Shown here: positions 1 through 10,716 of the stretch, piece after piece
Position numbering within the stretch: the first letter of the stretch is position 1
Layout: each line of letters begins with the position of its first letter
Source: Oegoconia quadripuncta
Lineage: Eukaryota; Arthropoda; Insecta; Lepidoptera; Autostichidae
Assembly: GCA_949316235.1 (NCBI GenBank)
Contig: OX438742.1
Coordinates: 12,027,315-12,091,314 of the forward strand
Length of the DNA: 64,000 nucleotides
Reading direction: 5' to 3'
Position numbers and translations under genes: made by a program
Notes under the pieces: generated by a model
The model's input: only the letters and a program-made list of their open reading frames with translations
Databases searched by the model: none
Told to the model about the DNA's origin: nothing

Positions 1-31
1 ATTGCACACTCGCCGACTACACTCGTAACTT
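1..31 (-). CDS. Possible third exon of left-edge secreted-protein gene (partial)
   Basis: Read on the minus strand, a CAG acceptor at 34-32 is followed by an open 31-nt stretch that runs off the window. Its phase fits exon 819-951: that exon would end one base into a codon, and this one starts with the two bases that complete a Glu codon. It then reads V-T-S-V-V-G-E-C-A. The polypyrimidine tract is poor, so the acceptor is tentative. No family is recognisable from so short a stretch. Confidence 0.25.
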
Positions 32-818
32 CTGCAAGTCCTATTCTAATCGTTATAATGATCGTAACAAAGAAAATAAACTTCAAATAAGATCATGTTT
101 CTCGGATTTATTCAATCGTATTACGAACGATAAATAGGTTACCTACCTACCTACTATCTTTGAGAATTTGAAATTCGAATCTGAAAGTCCATGTCCTGGA
201 TTTCACTTTGTAGGTGAAACTTACTCTTTTTATTCTCTACACAGCTTTAGAGTGTAACTGTTTAAAAAACCCGTACACATTTCAGAAGTAGCAGTAGGTA
301 AGTATTCAATTCACAAATTAATTAATTTTGCAGATATTTATCCAGTTTGTGCTTGTAGTGTAGAAATCATAATAACAAAATACGCTCAAACTCGCAATTC
401 CGTAGAAACTGTACCTCAAACACATGTCTGCGACGTTTGATTTATTTTAAGCCCGCTGTAAATGTGCATGCCGAAGCAAATAAAAAAACAAAACGGGGCG
501 CTCCTCTACCAAAAGCTTTTATTGGAGTAAACTTGAGACTTTTTTTTGGTTGTAAGAGCGAGAGTTGAAAGGAAAGATTCAATCGTTCTTCACAAATTAC
601 AAAGACCAAAGTTGCTAAAAGAATATTTGAACAATCGTGAACTTACAGCTCGTTTTCATCAAATATTATTTGATATGTTTGAAATTAAACATCCGTATGG
701 TGATATGCAAACGCAAACAAGTACATACCTATTTAAAGACGTAAGACTAAGTATCAAACTTATAAACCTCGACGCTCGCTGTACCTATACTGGAAAGTAA
801 ATTACATTTATAACAAAC

Positions 819-951
819 CTCTATTTTTGGCGCCCCTCTCACTCCGAATAAGGACTTCATGCTCGCTTTCCTCCCATACCTCGCCTTCAGCAGATGCTAC
901 TGCTATGAAAAGCAGTATCATCCCTGCCATGATCCACCACCAGTGCTTGTT
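819..951 (-). CDS. Signal-peptide exon of an unidentified secreted or membrane protein
   Basis: On the minus strand a TTTTTTCCAG acceptor ends at 952, and the exon stays open for 44 codons. It encodes NKHWWWIMAGMILLFIAVAS followed by an acidic stretch ending in RGAKNR. The hydrophobic run MILLFIAVASA, followed by charged residues, looks like a cleavable signal peptide with a short Trp-rich n-region. In phase 0 it joins the ATG-GAG start exon at 3086-3081, giving M-E-N-K-H-W-W-W. A donor of the form G|GTTTGT at 818 would leave phase 1. The mature protein is not identified; only its first ~25 residues are visible. The paired start exon and phase agreement support a real gene. Confidence 0.5.
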
Positions 952-3080
952 CTGGAAAAAATACTTGAATTAGTTTGTTGTACATTCTCACAACACACGA
1001 AATCCTCTCAGATCAGTAGGTACGTGTGTTCGTGTAGCTGATTCATACAGAGTTAAACACCATTCTCATCGTAGGTATGTACAGAATACTTTAAACATAG
1101 TTCTTATGTAAAATTACCCATGGATCGATCAGTAGAACTCGGCGATCGGACCACGGGCAATAAACGAAAAAACGGACAAGGTTTAAGTTTAATTCGCTGA
1201 GCTAACATAAATGTCACCTCTGTGATTTATTTGCTAAAATTTCGCATGTTGCGTACCCAAGTACAGTCTGATTTTTAGTGGTTTTTAAAAAGAAATTCAA
1301 AAGGCCAAAAATAGTTACATTACATCCACTGTATTTAACTTATAAAAATGAGACTGTATCATTTTTCAAATAAAAAATTGCCGCGAGTGGTGTTCATTGC
1401 TCTGAACATCCATAACGAATCTGTCGGATTTCATGAAATATGAAAATATTGAAACTATCAATAGGTAACGAAGCAAATAAACCATAAAACAATCCAGATA
1501 ACCAAAAAACGCAATACTGCAAGGGACGCGACGCGAGCGAGGGCAGCTTGGTAATTGGCCACCGCTTCGTTTAAATAATCGGGCGCCTAAATCGAATATC
1601 GCCAGCAATACTGTAGAAAACCAGTTTTTTGAATCGCTGGAATGCTAAAAGTACGTTTATTTACTCTACCGTTTTACAAAAACAAAGTGTTGGTTCTGTC
1701 AGTAAGAACGTCGATATTCTTGGAAACTAAAAACAGATTTAGCCATTGGGATTAGGTAATTTAATTTCGATCTGTTTAATGAAAATAGTGAGTTTTCGGC
1801 CTTAGTTTAACATTTTATTTTCCTATTGATTTATTTAAATATCGGAACTATATCATATTATTCTGTATAATAGAGTGGCACTGTTCAGTCAATGACTTAG
1901 TAATACTTAATTGTTTTCCAGATACGACGGTGCTAAATTTATCGCGACGTCTTTGCGGGTCACACGTTATTGAGTAAATAAGATAAAGATGACTTATACG
2001 CATAAAGTAGCAATTTGAGTTTTTATTAGTTCCTTCCGATAATTTGAGATACATATTTACGCAATTCAAATTTTACGATACATTATAATATTACGTAATA
2101 TTATAATGTACTTAATATTTATGCATATTACAAATTAAATTCATAGATTGACAATACAACTAAAGTTACGGACCTATACAACAGAATTAATATAGTACAA
2201 ACGTACTTATGCTCTAATACAGTAATGGCGTGATCGATCAGGAAGAAATTGTTTTTCAGTAACGCCCTAAATTGATTTAGTTTTTCATAAAAAAATTGTT
2301 ATCGTTTGGTGACTAGCTCTTGTAAAAGAAATGGTAGGTAACTACTATGTAACCAAAGTACAATATTATTTCGTGAAAACAAATAAGTAGGTAGGTAAAC
2401 GAGTAAGTAGGTATAATCTTTGTTATGGAAAAGTGAACACTTCCTCTTTATGAATATGACAAAAGCTATTTGTACTACCTATATTCTGCGGCATATGACG
2501 AACATCGCATAAATACTTTTTGTTTGATGCCTAGCACACGAGATAGAGTGAGACGGGGTAAATTGCATAGGTTACAGGGTGAAGCACAATATTTGTGATT
2601 GTGTCAGACAATAGAGCACTCACACAGCAACAAAACCCTTTCCACCCCGGCCCACTCTTGTTGTAGCGAGATTCGGGCTGCTGCGCACTACTTAATTTGA
2701 GTAACAATATTATGTAAGAAATTTTGCTGTCTTAAATCAAAATAGCAAACCTATATCATTATCATTCAATTTGAGATTGAAATTATTTAACATTTAACAA
2801 AAAAATAATATTACGTTCAATTTTATATAAGTAGGTATAAATATCCTTTTTAAATTAATTATAACCTATTGGTACAAAACCAAATTTTATCTGATTGATT
2901 TCCTTATTTATATAATTCACCGTGATTTAGTTTCAAAATAAATACCTATACGTATTATTACAATACTATGTTCAATTTTAAAAACAAAATTAAGAACCGA
3001 GTCGTATTCTGTAAAGATGATCTGTAAAAATATATTTGCACAGAAGAAACCACTGATAAATTAAATTAAATAAGACTTAC
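952..3080. other. AT-rich intron of the left-edge gene; no gene seen
   Basis: This stretch lies between the two proposed minus-strand exons. I see no coding exon in it. It holds short AT-rich runs and a perfect 32-bp palindrome at 2079-2110, listed separately. Confidence 0.4.
2079..2110. repeat. Perfect 32-bp palindrome
   Basis: The sequence reads identically on both strands for 16 bp either side of a central ACGT. It is AT-rich (TACATTATAATATTAC and its complement). It could extrude as a cruciform or be the closed end of a decayed inverted-repeat element. No target duplication is visible. Confidence 0.8.
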
Positions 3081-3340
3081 CTCCATGACTGACTGCAAAC
3101 TGCGCGATGTGGTTGAGTGTCACGGAGTGTATTTTGTATTGGAGACGCGTGAACGAGAAGACGGTCGGGAAGCGAGTGAAAACCGCGGCGCAGCGCCTTC
3201 TCGCGCGCCGGTCGGGCGGACCGGGGAGACCGGGGACATCAGGACGCTCGCCTATTGATCTGCCTAGCCTTGCACCCGGGAGCACTTCTGTACGCACATC
3301 CACCCCCCACCTCCTCTCGAAGTCGCCCGATCTCTCTATC
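3081..3340 (-). CDS. First exon (5' UTR plus Met-Glu) and promoter-like block of the left-edge gene
   Basis: Reading minus, a GC-rich stretch of about 250 bp, strongly contrasting with its AT-rich surroundings, ends in ATG GAG|GTAAGTC. The start codon is at 3086-3084 and the exon ends at 3081 with a near-consensus donor. Only two codons lie in this exon; the rest would be 5' UTR and core promoter. It splices in phase 0 to the signal-peptide exon at 951-819, across an intron of about 2.1 kb. CpG-rich content around a short start exon is typical of a promoter. The exact transcription start cannot be read. Confidence 0.45.
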
Positions 3341-3979
3341 TGCGGCTAGGCAAGATTTATTACTTTTTTCCGGGAATGACCGGATTTCCTCGGTATGATG
3401 CGATGACATTTTTTGCGCTGAGAAAGCAATTAGCTTAGTGCAAGACGTAGGTATAGGGTTTTATATGTTGGTATGTATAAGAGGAAATATTGAGATGGAG
3501 ATCTATGACCAAAAGCTTAATTTATTTGCACGAGATACACAGAGTGATGGATGATTGACGAATGACTCGGCAAGGTAAATCGCATTTCTGGTTACAAGAA
3601 ATTTTAATTATTTCGGGTTTCACTAACGGGACACGCCCGGAGGTGAGTCCGAATCCGAGTGTCCAGTTGGTGACACAGTTTTTTTTCAAAAGTCGTAAAA
3701 TAAAAGTTGTTTGCTTCTTCGTGTAGGTAATTGCCCTTTGAGGATTTGGGACGGAGTCGGGACTCCATATTTATTTATGATACAATCTGTATGGCATTCT
3801 TAGTCTGTGGACAACCAAAAAACCCAAAAACCAACCCAGTAACGAGTGTTCCGTATCAGCTGTTTTACTGTAGTTTTAAAAAATCCTAATCGTAATCAAT
3901 TGTTGTTTTTTTATTTTAGTTTTCAAGTGTATTATTGAATTGTCAGGTTTCTATTCATTGACAGTCTAATATTAATTTT
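3341..3979. other. Intergenic stretch upstream of the left-edge promoter
   Basis: No exon, transposon end or RNA gene was recognised here. It is ordinary AT-rich intergenic DNA between the GC-rich promoter block and the SINE cluster starting near 3980. Confidence 0.4.
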
Positions 3980-4264
3980 AATCGCGTCCGTGACTCAATA
4001 TGAACAACATAATGATTATAAACCGAATTTACGATTACCAGTGGGGTACAAGTGTACAAGTATACACCATTTGGTTGGTGGTAGAGCATTTTTGAAATGT
4101 ATGCCTTGTCTGTTCCAACCATCTTATCTAAACCTGCCACCAATCAGCAAAATATTGTTATGTTGTGGTCCGACTGTATGAGATAAGATAGCCAGTCCCC
4201 CAAATAAGTTGGGTGTCCCGCGTAAGCGCACTTGCATCTTTGGCCTCATCTTCACATCATCACA
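3980..4264 (+). mobile_element. SINE family 2 copy, diverged
   Basis: It has a tRNA-like head (CCGTGACTCAATATGAACAA, then CCAGTGGGGTA), the body block GGTTGGTGGTAG-GCAT, CCATCTTATCTAAACCTGCC, AGATAAGATAGCCAGTCCCC and the late block TTTGGCCTCATCTTCACATC. The same blocks in the same order appear at 5045, 5937 and 7905. The usual CCCGTTGTGCATAAAA tail is missing. A family 1 SINE head follows immediately, so the two are fused or nested. Confidence 0.7.
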
Positions 4265-4265
4265 T

Positions 4266-4552
4266 GACCACCTGTTTGGTGTAGTGGTTAGCAACTCCGA
4301 CCATTATACCAAAAGGTTGCGGGTTCGAATCCCGCTACGGGCATATGTTCGTATGATGAATACGGACATGTGTACCCGAGTTATGGATGTTTTCATTCAT
4401 AATAAGTATTTATTTACAAAAAAACATATGTATTTATGTAGTATATCAACCATCTGGTATCCACAACACAAGCCTATAGTTGCTTACTGTGGAACTAGAT
4501 AGCGCTGTGTGTATGTCTAAAGATATTTATTTATTTATTTTATTATTTTATT
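4266..4552 (+). mobile_element. SINE family 1 copy (tRNA-derived)
   Basis: An A-box-like GGTGTAGTGGTTAGCAACT and B-box GGTTCGAATCCCGC form a tRNA-type RNA polymerase III promoter. Then come the family blocks ATGAATACGGACAT, CCGAGTTATGGATGTTT and GGAACTAGATAG, with a TATTTATTTATTTA tail. A diverged central region separates it from the copies at 6810, 14202 and 57479. Confidence 0.8.
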
Positions 4553-5044
4553 TGCGATTGAAGTCAAGGGCTGACCAATCATGTAAATACATGCGTACAA
4601 AAATATTTTTTTCATTTTTTGATGATTACTTTTATCTAAAACTATGATATACTTAGCTACAAACCTTTTCCCCGCATGATAGCTATCTTGAACTCGTCTT
4701 CTACCTTAGATAGCATACATTTCGAGGCTGAAAACGTATTTTGGACTCTTTGGTTTGGTTGATGTTCTCCGATTTTTCTAGTTTTGTATATGTATATTTT
4801 GAGCTTTGGCGTACATAATCAAATTTGTTTTAGTTCTGATTTTCAAAAACAATTTTAGGGTACATACTTGAAAATTTAGGTAGATATAATAATTTAAACT
4901 GCATACTTACTATTGAACCGCCAAAAATTGACAAAACTATTACTTTCAGAGATTCCATTCTCTATCACATCTCAACCAAATTTATATGTACCTACTACTC
5001 TGGCTGTAAATTCTATAACAAAATAGTCAATAAACTCGATTAAC

Positions 5045-5362
5045 CGCCTCCGTGGCTCAATGTAAACAACATTGGGTTTACGATTCGGAGGTCGCAGGTT
5101 CGATCCCCAGCGGGGTATATGCTTAAGTACTCGGTTTGGTTGGTGGTAGGGCATTTTAAATGTCCGCCTGGCTAGCTACCACCATCTTATCGAAATCTGC
5201 CGCCAAGCAACAATGTTAATAGCATTGTTGTGTTCCGGTTGTCAAAGATAAGATAGCCAGTCCCCCAAATGTGTTGGGGTTTCCGGGTCGTACGACCGCA
5301 TCTTCACTTGACATCAGATGTGATTGAGGTCAAGTACCACCCCGTTGTGCATAAAAAAAAAC
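5045..5362 (+). mobile_element. SINE family 2 copy, nearly full length
   Basis: It begins with CCGCCTCCGTGGCTCAATG and a B-box-like GGTTCGATCCCCAGC. It continues through GGTTGGTGGTAGGGCATTTT, the CTAGCTACCACCATCTTATC block, AGATAAGATAGCCAGTCCCC and GGGGTTTCCGGGTC, and ends in CCCGTTGTGCATAAAAAAAA. This is the best-preserved family 2 copy in the window and serves as its reference. Confidence 0.85.
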
Positions 5363-5936
5363 AATGACGAAGATATGAGTAAAGTAAAAAAAATACATAG
5401 GACCTCATCCTTTTTTGAAGTCGGTAATAAATATTATGACACAGGCGTAAAATCAGGTAAGTAATCGTAATTACTTGTGACTAATTTCGGTTTCAAATAA
5501 ACCGCAAAACAAACTTTTGTCAAAGAGGTTTCTTCCTAAAAAAACCACCCCAAACCACCTAATACAAATCTGATACTTTTCGGTTCTTCTTTTATATTAT
5601 TTAGAAAACCAACAGCTACACAATCTGTATTTCAACATGGGTATTTAACATAAGCCAATTACAGGTTTCCTTAAAATAGCTGAACGTTATTAATTAATAT
5701 ATAAACAACACTGACCTGAAAACAAGACGGATTGCCTTGTTACAAGAAGTATGTAAACTTTAAATTGTGATGGTTTAAATATATGCTATGAAGATGTTTC
5801 GTGCTGGTTATGAGAATAGATCGAATATTAATAGATACCATAAGATTTTTAATACTAACATGTATGAATGAATGGTTGGTGGTATGGTGTTCTGATTTAT
5901 CTATGTACTAAATAGTTTACATATCCCGGTTTTGAA

Positions 5937-6243
5937 CCGCCTCTGTGGCTCAATGTAAACAACATAGGGTTTACGAATCGAAGGTCGCGGGTTCGGTCCC
6001 CAGCGGGGTACATGTTTAGTACTCGGTTTGGTTGGTGGTAGGGCATTTTAAATGTCCGCCTGGCTAGCTACCACCATCTTATCTAAATCTGCCGCCAAGG
6101 CAGCAATGTTAATAGCATTGTTGTGTTGAGCCAGTCTCCAAATGTGTTGGGGTTTCCCAGTACGCTTCCACCTTCGACCTCATCTTCACTTAACATCAGG
6201 TGTGGTTGAGGTCAAGAACCAACCTGTGGAGCATTAAAAAAAA
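5937..6243 (+). mobile_element. SINE family 2 copy
   Basis: It shares the head (GCCTCTGTGGCTCAATG, GGTTCGGTCCCCAGCGGGG), central block and 3' end with the copy at 5045. A short deletion falls between TGTTGTGTT and GCCAGTC. It ends in an A-run. Both copies have the same orientation and lie about 0.6 kb apart. Confidence 0.85.
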
Positions 6244-6245
6244 TT

Positions 6246-6809
6246 GATTATGGAGCAGATCGATTAATACATAGTAAGTATTTGTCATCGACTGAAAGAA
6301 AACGAACGTATTAAACGAAAAAACCTAGTGCCTTATGGGTCTAGACCGAATTATAATACTAATCAGTTTTTTTTAAATGTGACTTATTACAATGAAATGG
6401 ATTGGGCATCACTATGGGACAGAGGGCGGACTGTGAGTTTTGTTTCGACTTAACTTTACTACCGCGTTCACATTTACGTGACGATTTGTATGAAGAAATA
6501 TGCAGTGCCTCTAGCGGATAGTTTGCAAAATGATTTCTTTCATAGATACTTTTGCCTTAAACGCGAACGCGATGGTAAAGTTAAAAACGAGGCAAAACTC
6601 ACACTTCGCACACTGATCGAACAACACGGTACAGATATTTGTCATTAATTGTTTTACATTTATTTAAAGGTACCTATCTAAGTATGTATTAGAGAAATAA
6701 TATTTAAAAAATGTAGTGAAAAGTAAGTGTGGTGGATGTAGGGGTGACACTGTTCAGGGTTTCTGAGGTGTCTTACTCGTACAACGACGAATTACGCAAA
6801 GTTACAATA
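6246..6809. other. No gene seen; AT-rich spacer
   Basis: I could not recognise an exon or repeat here. It lies between two SINE copies. Confidence 0.4.
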
Positions 6810-7040
6810 GATAAATCAATATTTCGGACACTTACACCAATCATCTAGTTCCAAACTAAGCAAAGCTTGTACTATGGATACTAGATAACGGATAAACATA
6901 CATAAATATTTATATAAACATCCATGACTCCGGCATAAATGTTCGTATTCATCACACAAAAATTTACCCGTCGCGGGATTCGAAACCGCAACCATTGGTT
7001 TCGCTGACAGGATCACTATCCACTACACCAACCGGTCGTC
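6810..7040 (-). mobile_element. SINE family 1 copy
   Basis: On the minus strand it starts with GGTTGGTGTAGTGGATAGTG and a B-box-like GGTTTCGAATCCCGC. It continues with GTGTGATGAATACGAACATT, GAGTCATGGATGTTTATATA, TATGTTTATCCGTTATCTAG and GGAACTAGATGATTGGTGTA, and ends GTGTCCGAAATATT. It is near full length. A 66-residue frame inside it is a by-product of the repeat. Confidence 0.85.
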
Positions 7041-7904
7041 AACAATGAAGAATTAAACCACATTGTAGTTGTTAAATAACTGAGAATTTCATTACACATT
7101 TTACCACTAAAATCGATAATATACTTTTTATTTATGCGTCTGCGTTTTTCGAAAAAGTGTTAATAACTTTTTATACAAAATTTAAAAGTTTAAAACATTT
7201 TTTTTAGTATGTGTTTAATACATTAACTACCGTGACGCTAACATAATTGTAAATCATTTGTTTGCGGTCATCGGTGACCGAATCGATGGCGCTCAAAGAC
7301 TTCGATGTGTCATCTTACAATATTTTTCTTTAAATTGTCATTTAGCCGCCAAAAACCACAAAAATTAAAAAATACTGTTTAATGTAAAAACACATCTATA
7401 TTAGGGCCACCATTTCGTCTTAACTATTCAAATTTCAATTTGTCAAAATCTTAGATTCTAATAATCTAAAGTCAAAATAATTTCTGAAATAAATGGCGGT
7501 GACAAGCGGACACACCACGGATATTACATATGTGTTCTATTTTGCCATATATTTGGAATGGAAACTAAAATATCTTTTTTGACAAAGACGTTTCATATGC
7601 GACTCTACGTCTACAGTAATAGGAAACTTTTGGACTCTACATATCTCGAATAATTAAAGCAATCGGCCAGGTGCGTGTAGGGCCACGCGCAGTAGGGTTC
7701 GGTAGTCAAAGTGTATAGTCAGATTCAAAAGTACAGTCATAGTGCAAGTTCAAACGATAATGTTCCTTCCGAAATCCTTTGTATTTAAGGAAAATATCGA
7801 TACCATACTTGTGTAGTACCATCTACAGCACAAGAATTATTATTCTCTAGAAGTTCAAATTATTTTTGGATTTTGAATATTTTAATTGTAATAAAGAAAG
7901 ACCG
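7041..7904. other. No gene seen
   Basis: AT-rich spacer. Around 7669-7712 there is a short GC-richer stretch (GGGCCACGCGCAGTAGGGTT) that looks like a fragment of a dispersed repeat. It shares the GGGTT motif with the element at 43.9 kb, but is too short to classify. Confidence 0.35.
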
Positions 7905-8206
7905 ATTAAAATATAGGGCTTACCAATCTGAGGACGCGGGTTTGATCCCCAGCGGGGTAGGTACATGTTTAGTATTTCATTTGGCTGATGGTAGGGCATT
8001 TTAAATATCCCCCTAGCCTAGCTACCACCATCTTATCTAAGTCTGTCGCCAACCAGCCCGGTTGTCAGATATAATAACCTATAGCCAGTGCCCCAAATAT
8101 GATGGGGTTTCCGGGTCAGTACCTTCTACCTTCGGCCTCGTCTTCACTTAACATCAGGTGTTATTGAGGTTGACTTGAGTGCTAACCCGTTGAACATAAA
8201 GAAAAG
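7905..8206 (+). mobile_element. SINE family 2 copy, 5' truncated
   Basis: It begins inside the tRNA-like head (AGGGCTTACCAATCTGAGGA) and keeps the B-box-like GGTTTGATCCCCAGCGGGG, the GTAGGGCATTTTAAAT block, GCTACCACCATCTTATCTAA and the 3' blocks through CACTTAACATCAGGTG. Its tail is diverged (CCCGTTGAACATAAAG). Confidence 0.8.
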
Positions 8207-8244
8207 AATGAATAAAATACAACAATAGATAATTTCTAAAACAT

Positions 8245-8344
8245 TTTGATTGAATTCGACTGTGGTTCCTTATGGAACATTGTTAGTAATCAGGACTGGA
8301 GTCACCAGTAGACAGGAGTTATACGAATTAAATTGAACCCTGTA
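8245..8344 (+). mobile_element. Half copy of palindromic MITE family A
   Basis: It matches the right arm of the element at 12012-12265: GAATTCGACTGTGGTTCCT, CAGGACTGGAGTCACCAGTA, GACAGGAGTTATACGAATTA, then CCCTGTATA. The left arm is missing. Confidence 0.75.
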
Positions 8345-8345
8345 T

Positions 8346-9049
8346 AGTATCTACCTACTTTCATTAAACGCAGTTACGTCTTAGAACACTCGATTCTATT
8401 ACAATCGTCTCTACCCTAATAATTGGATGGCCCATCCTACTAAACAAACAAGCATTAAGGCTCTAGTAATATCATTGTAATAATAATTTATATTAATATT
8501 ATATAAATGGGAAAGTCTGCCTGTATGTATGGCTGTTACACCTAAAGTGCCGATCATAATTAAATTTGTCAGAGATAGACCTCGAAAAACCTTATATTGA
8601 AAAAGTCCGCCTTATAATAAAGACTTACCACGCAGGCGAAAGACTATGAATTAATATTTTGCTAAATTGATTCTGTGGTTGTGTTTCCCTATCAAATAAC
8701 ATTTCAGATTATATCTATACAACCCTCGTAGGAATATTCGTGGTCTCGTCTCAGTAACGAGCAAGAAATAATTAATGAGAACTGAAGACGTTCGCTCGGG
8801 AAGCGCTCGATCCTCTTTGAAGGCTAATAGGGACTTTGACTTGCTTCCTCAACCTCAGCATAAACATAAGTAACTAGTATGCTGTCTATTCAAAAGCTCT
8901 CTTTCAAAGTGTTCCAATTAGTAAGTAATAACCTACTTATTTATTTGTATAGCAGGATAACAATATTATACAGGGCAAGTTACTTGAAATTTTCCTGGAC
9001 GAAAGTATAAGATAAAATTTTATTGAAACAAAGAAACTACGAGCATTTT
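8346..9049. other. No gene seen
   Basis: AT-rich spacer with no exon or element recognised. Confidence 0.35.
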
Positions 9050-9136
9050 TAACCCCGACGAAAAACGACGGTTCTTATGTGTTTGACGGTGTAGCTTGTG
9101 TATGTGTGGCCCGATTTGAATGTGGATTAGTGTATC
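9050..9136 (-). repeat. Dispersed repeat C, partial copy
   Basis: On the minus strand this ends in CCGTCGTTTTTCGTCGGGGTT, preceded by ACACATAAGAA and CCGTCAAACAC-like sequence. The same block in + orientation is at 20884-21020 and 28770-28945. The class is unknown; it could be the 3' end of a SINE or LINE. A truncated family 1 SINE abuts it at 9137. Confidence 0.55.
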
Positions 9137-9266
9137 GATTCCCGAGTCATGGATGTTTATATAAATATTTATGTATGTTTATCCGTTATCTAGTACCCAT
9201 AGCACAAGTTTTGCTTAGTTTGGAACTAGATGAATGGTGTAAGTGTCCGAAATATTTTTTATTATG
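9137..9266 (+). mobile_element. SINE family 1 copy, 5' truncated
   Basis: It carries only the 3' part of the family: GATTCCCGAGTCATGGATGT, TATGTTTATCCGTTATCTAG, GGAACTAGATGAATGGTGTA and GTGTCCGAAATATTTTTTAT. The tRNA-like promoter is absent, so the copy should be inert. Confidence 0.8.
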
Positions 9267-9477
9267 ATAATTTGTTTACAAAAAAATGTATTTGTGTAAT
9301 ACAAGCCTATGTAACGTTGCGTCTAGCGCCGTTACGCTTACCTATACCTTTTAATTTACAGATTATTTCACATATTATACATAATTATTATATTGAAACT
9401 TAAAATAAAAACTACAGACCAACCTTATAATAAACATTTCCTACGGAACCCCTCAAATTATTATTTTATTTAAAAAA

Positions 9478-9900
9478 GGGTCTCACCACGGTATTGCGGT
9501 ACGCTAATCTGTCCGGTTGCGATTACGTCTCTAATACGATTTTTAATTAGATTAGGGGAACCCGAATCGTCCTCTGTTTGACCACGACCTTGCTACCGGA
9601 AGAACACTGCTTCGGTTGCCACCTGAACCCTCAACCAAATTTTAACCAAAATACGGAAGATCCCTCTAGGGATCAAGGTCCTAAGTGACTACCAATCGGC
9701 GTCGACATCCAGGTCGGCATCTGGGAGACCTTCGTGGTAGATCTACCCTCCCCCGAAAACCGCTCGTCCAGCTAAGCCCTCGTCGTCTACGAGAGGACTC
9801 GAAGGCTACGTCCACTGCAGCTCCAAGACCTTCAGGCCAGTGACCGTACGGGGAGATTTGCCGAGGGGTGCAGGGGAGTGAGCTGAATGAACAATAAACC
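9478..9900. repeat. GC-rich island resembling decayed mobile-element sequence
   Basis: This 420-bp stretch is much richer in G+C than its flanks and contains no long open frame. It reads like old coding sequence with many stops, most plausibly a non-LTR or LTR retrotransposon remnant. I could not identify a motif or orientation. Confidence 0.3.
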
Positions 9901-9904
9901 CACT

Positions 9905-10660
9905 ATATCCAAATCAAATATTCTTTTCCTGTACTACCTACCTGCTGGCGGCTAAACTGGCGCTAAACGCCCTAAGACAACTCTTAACCGCCGCACCTAG
10001 CTGATGTGGCACTAAATGGCAGTGTATGTATGTGCAGAAATATTTATTATTTTGTGACGTCACCCATCCCATGTCACTCCCGGTTAGATATGAATCTATC
10101 GACACCCCATTTGTTAAAATTAGTTAGAAGATACATACATATTTACCCACACGCGAATGACATTATTCTTATTTAGCCCTTCTTAGTCGGGTACAGTTTG
10201 TCATTGGACAATTTCTGAAAAGGTAAGCGTGCCGACTCCGGCTCTATTGAATTGTGATTGTTTGTTCTAGACTGTATTACCTACCTACGCTGTTATAAGC
10301 CAATCACTAGCTTCCTATTAGTCCCCCTTATCCACGGACTCGCGAGACAAAGAACCTACTCTACCGAATGAGTTTTTACACCGTAAGGAAAAAAATAGGG
10401 CATATTAGGTAAGTGAAATAGAAGGTATTGTCAAAGGTAGTTTTTTTTTATACAACCATAAACCATTATCGTTGTGTCATTTGACGGTCGCGTTTGTAGC
10501 CTATTCCATATACTTACATCATTCAATTAAATTTCAGACTTGGGGCTAGTTTTTTATTTGTGTTTTTTTTTTTTTTTTATAATAAATTGTATTATATTAT
10601 AATAAGTTGTTTATAAATATTGTACCTACATAATATATGTTAATATTAAATATGAGATAT
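9905..10660. other. No gene seen
   Basis: AT-rich, with a T17 run at about 10563. No exon was recognised. Confidence 0.35.
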
Positions 10661-10663
10661 GGA

Positions 10664-10716
10664 AAAATCTCCACCGACAAGAGCATGGCTCTTAAATCAG
10701 ATGATGATGATATGTT
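10664..10716 (+). mobile_element. LINE 3' tail scrap
   Basis: AAATCTCCACCGACAAGAGC, then ATGGCTCTTAAATCAGATGATGATGA, has the ATG-repeat tail typical of lepidopteran LINE 3' ends. The complement of the same 28-bp block is at 21470-21497. Confidence 0.5.

Noticed and set aside
546..800. 84-codon plus-strand frame.
   Set aside because: No start context, domain or splice signal is convincing. It lies opposite the proposed left-edge gene intron.
4266..4340. tRNA-like sequence with A and B boxes (also at 5045, 5937, 14202 and 56767).
   Set aside because: Repeated copies with long common tails show these are SINE heads, not tRNA genes; no complete cloverleaf is formed.
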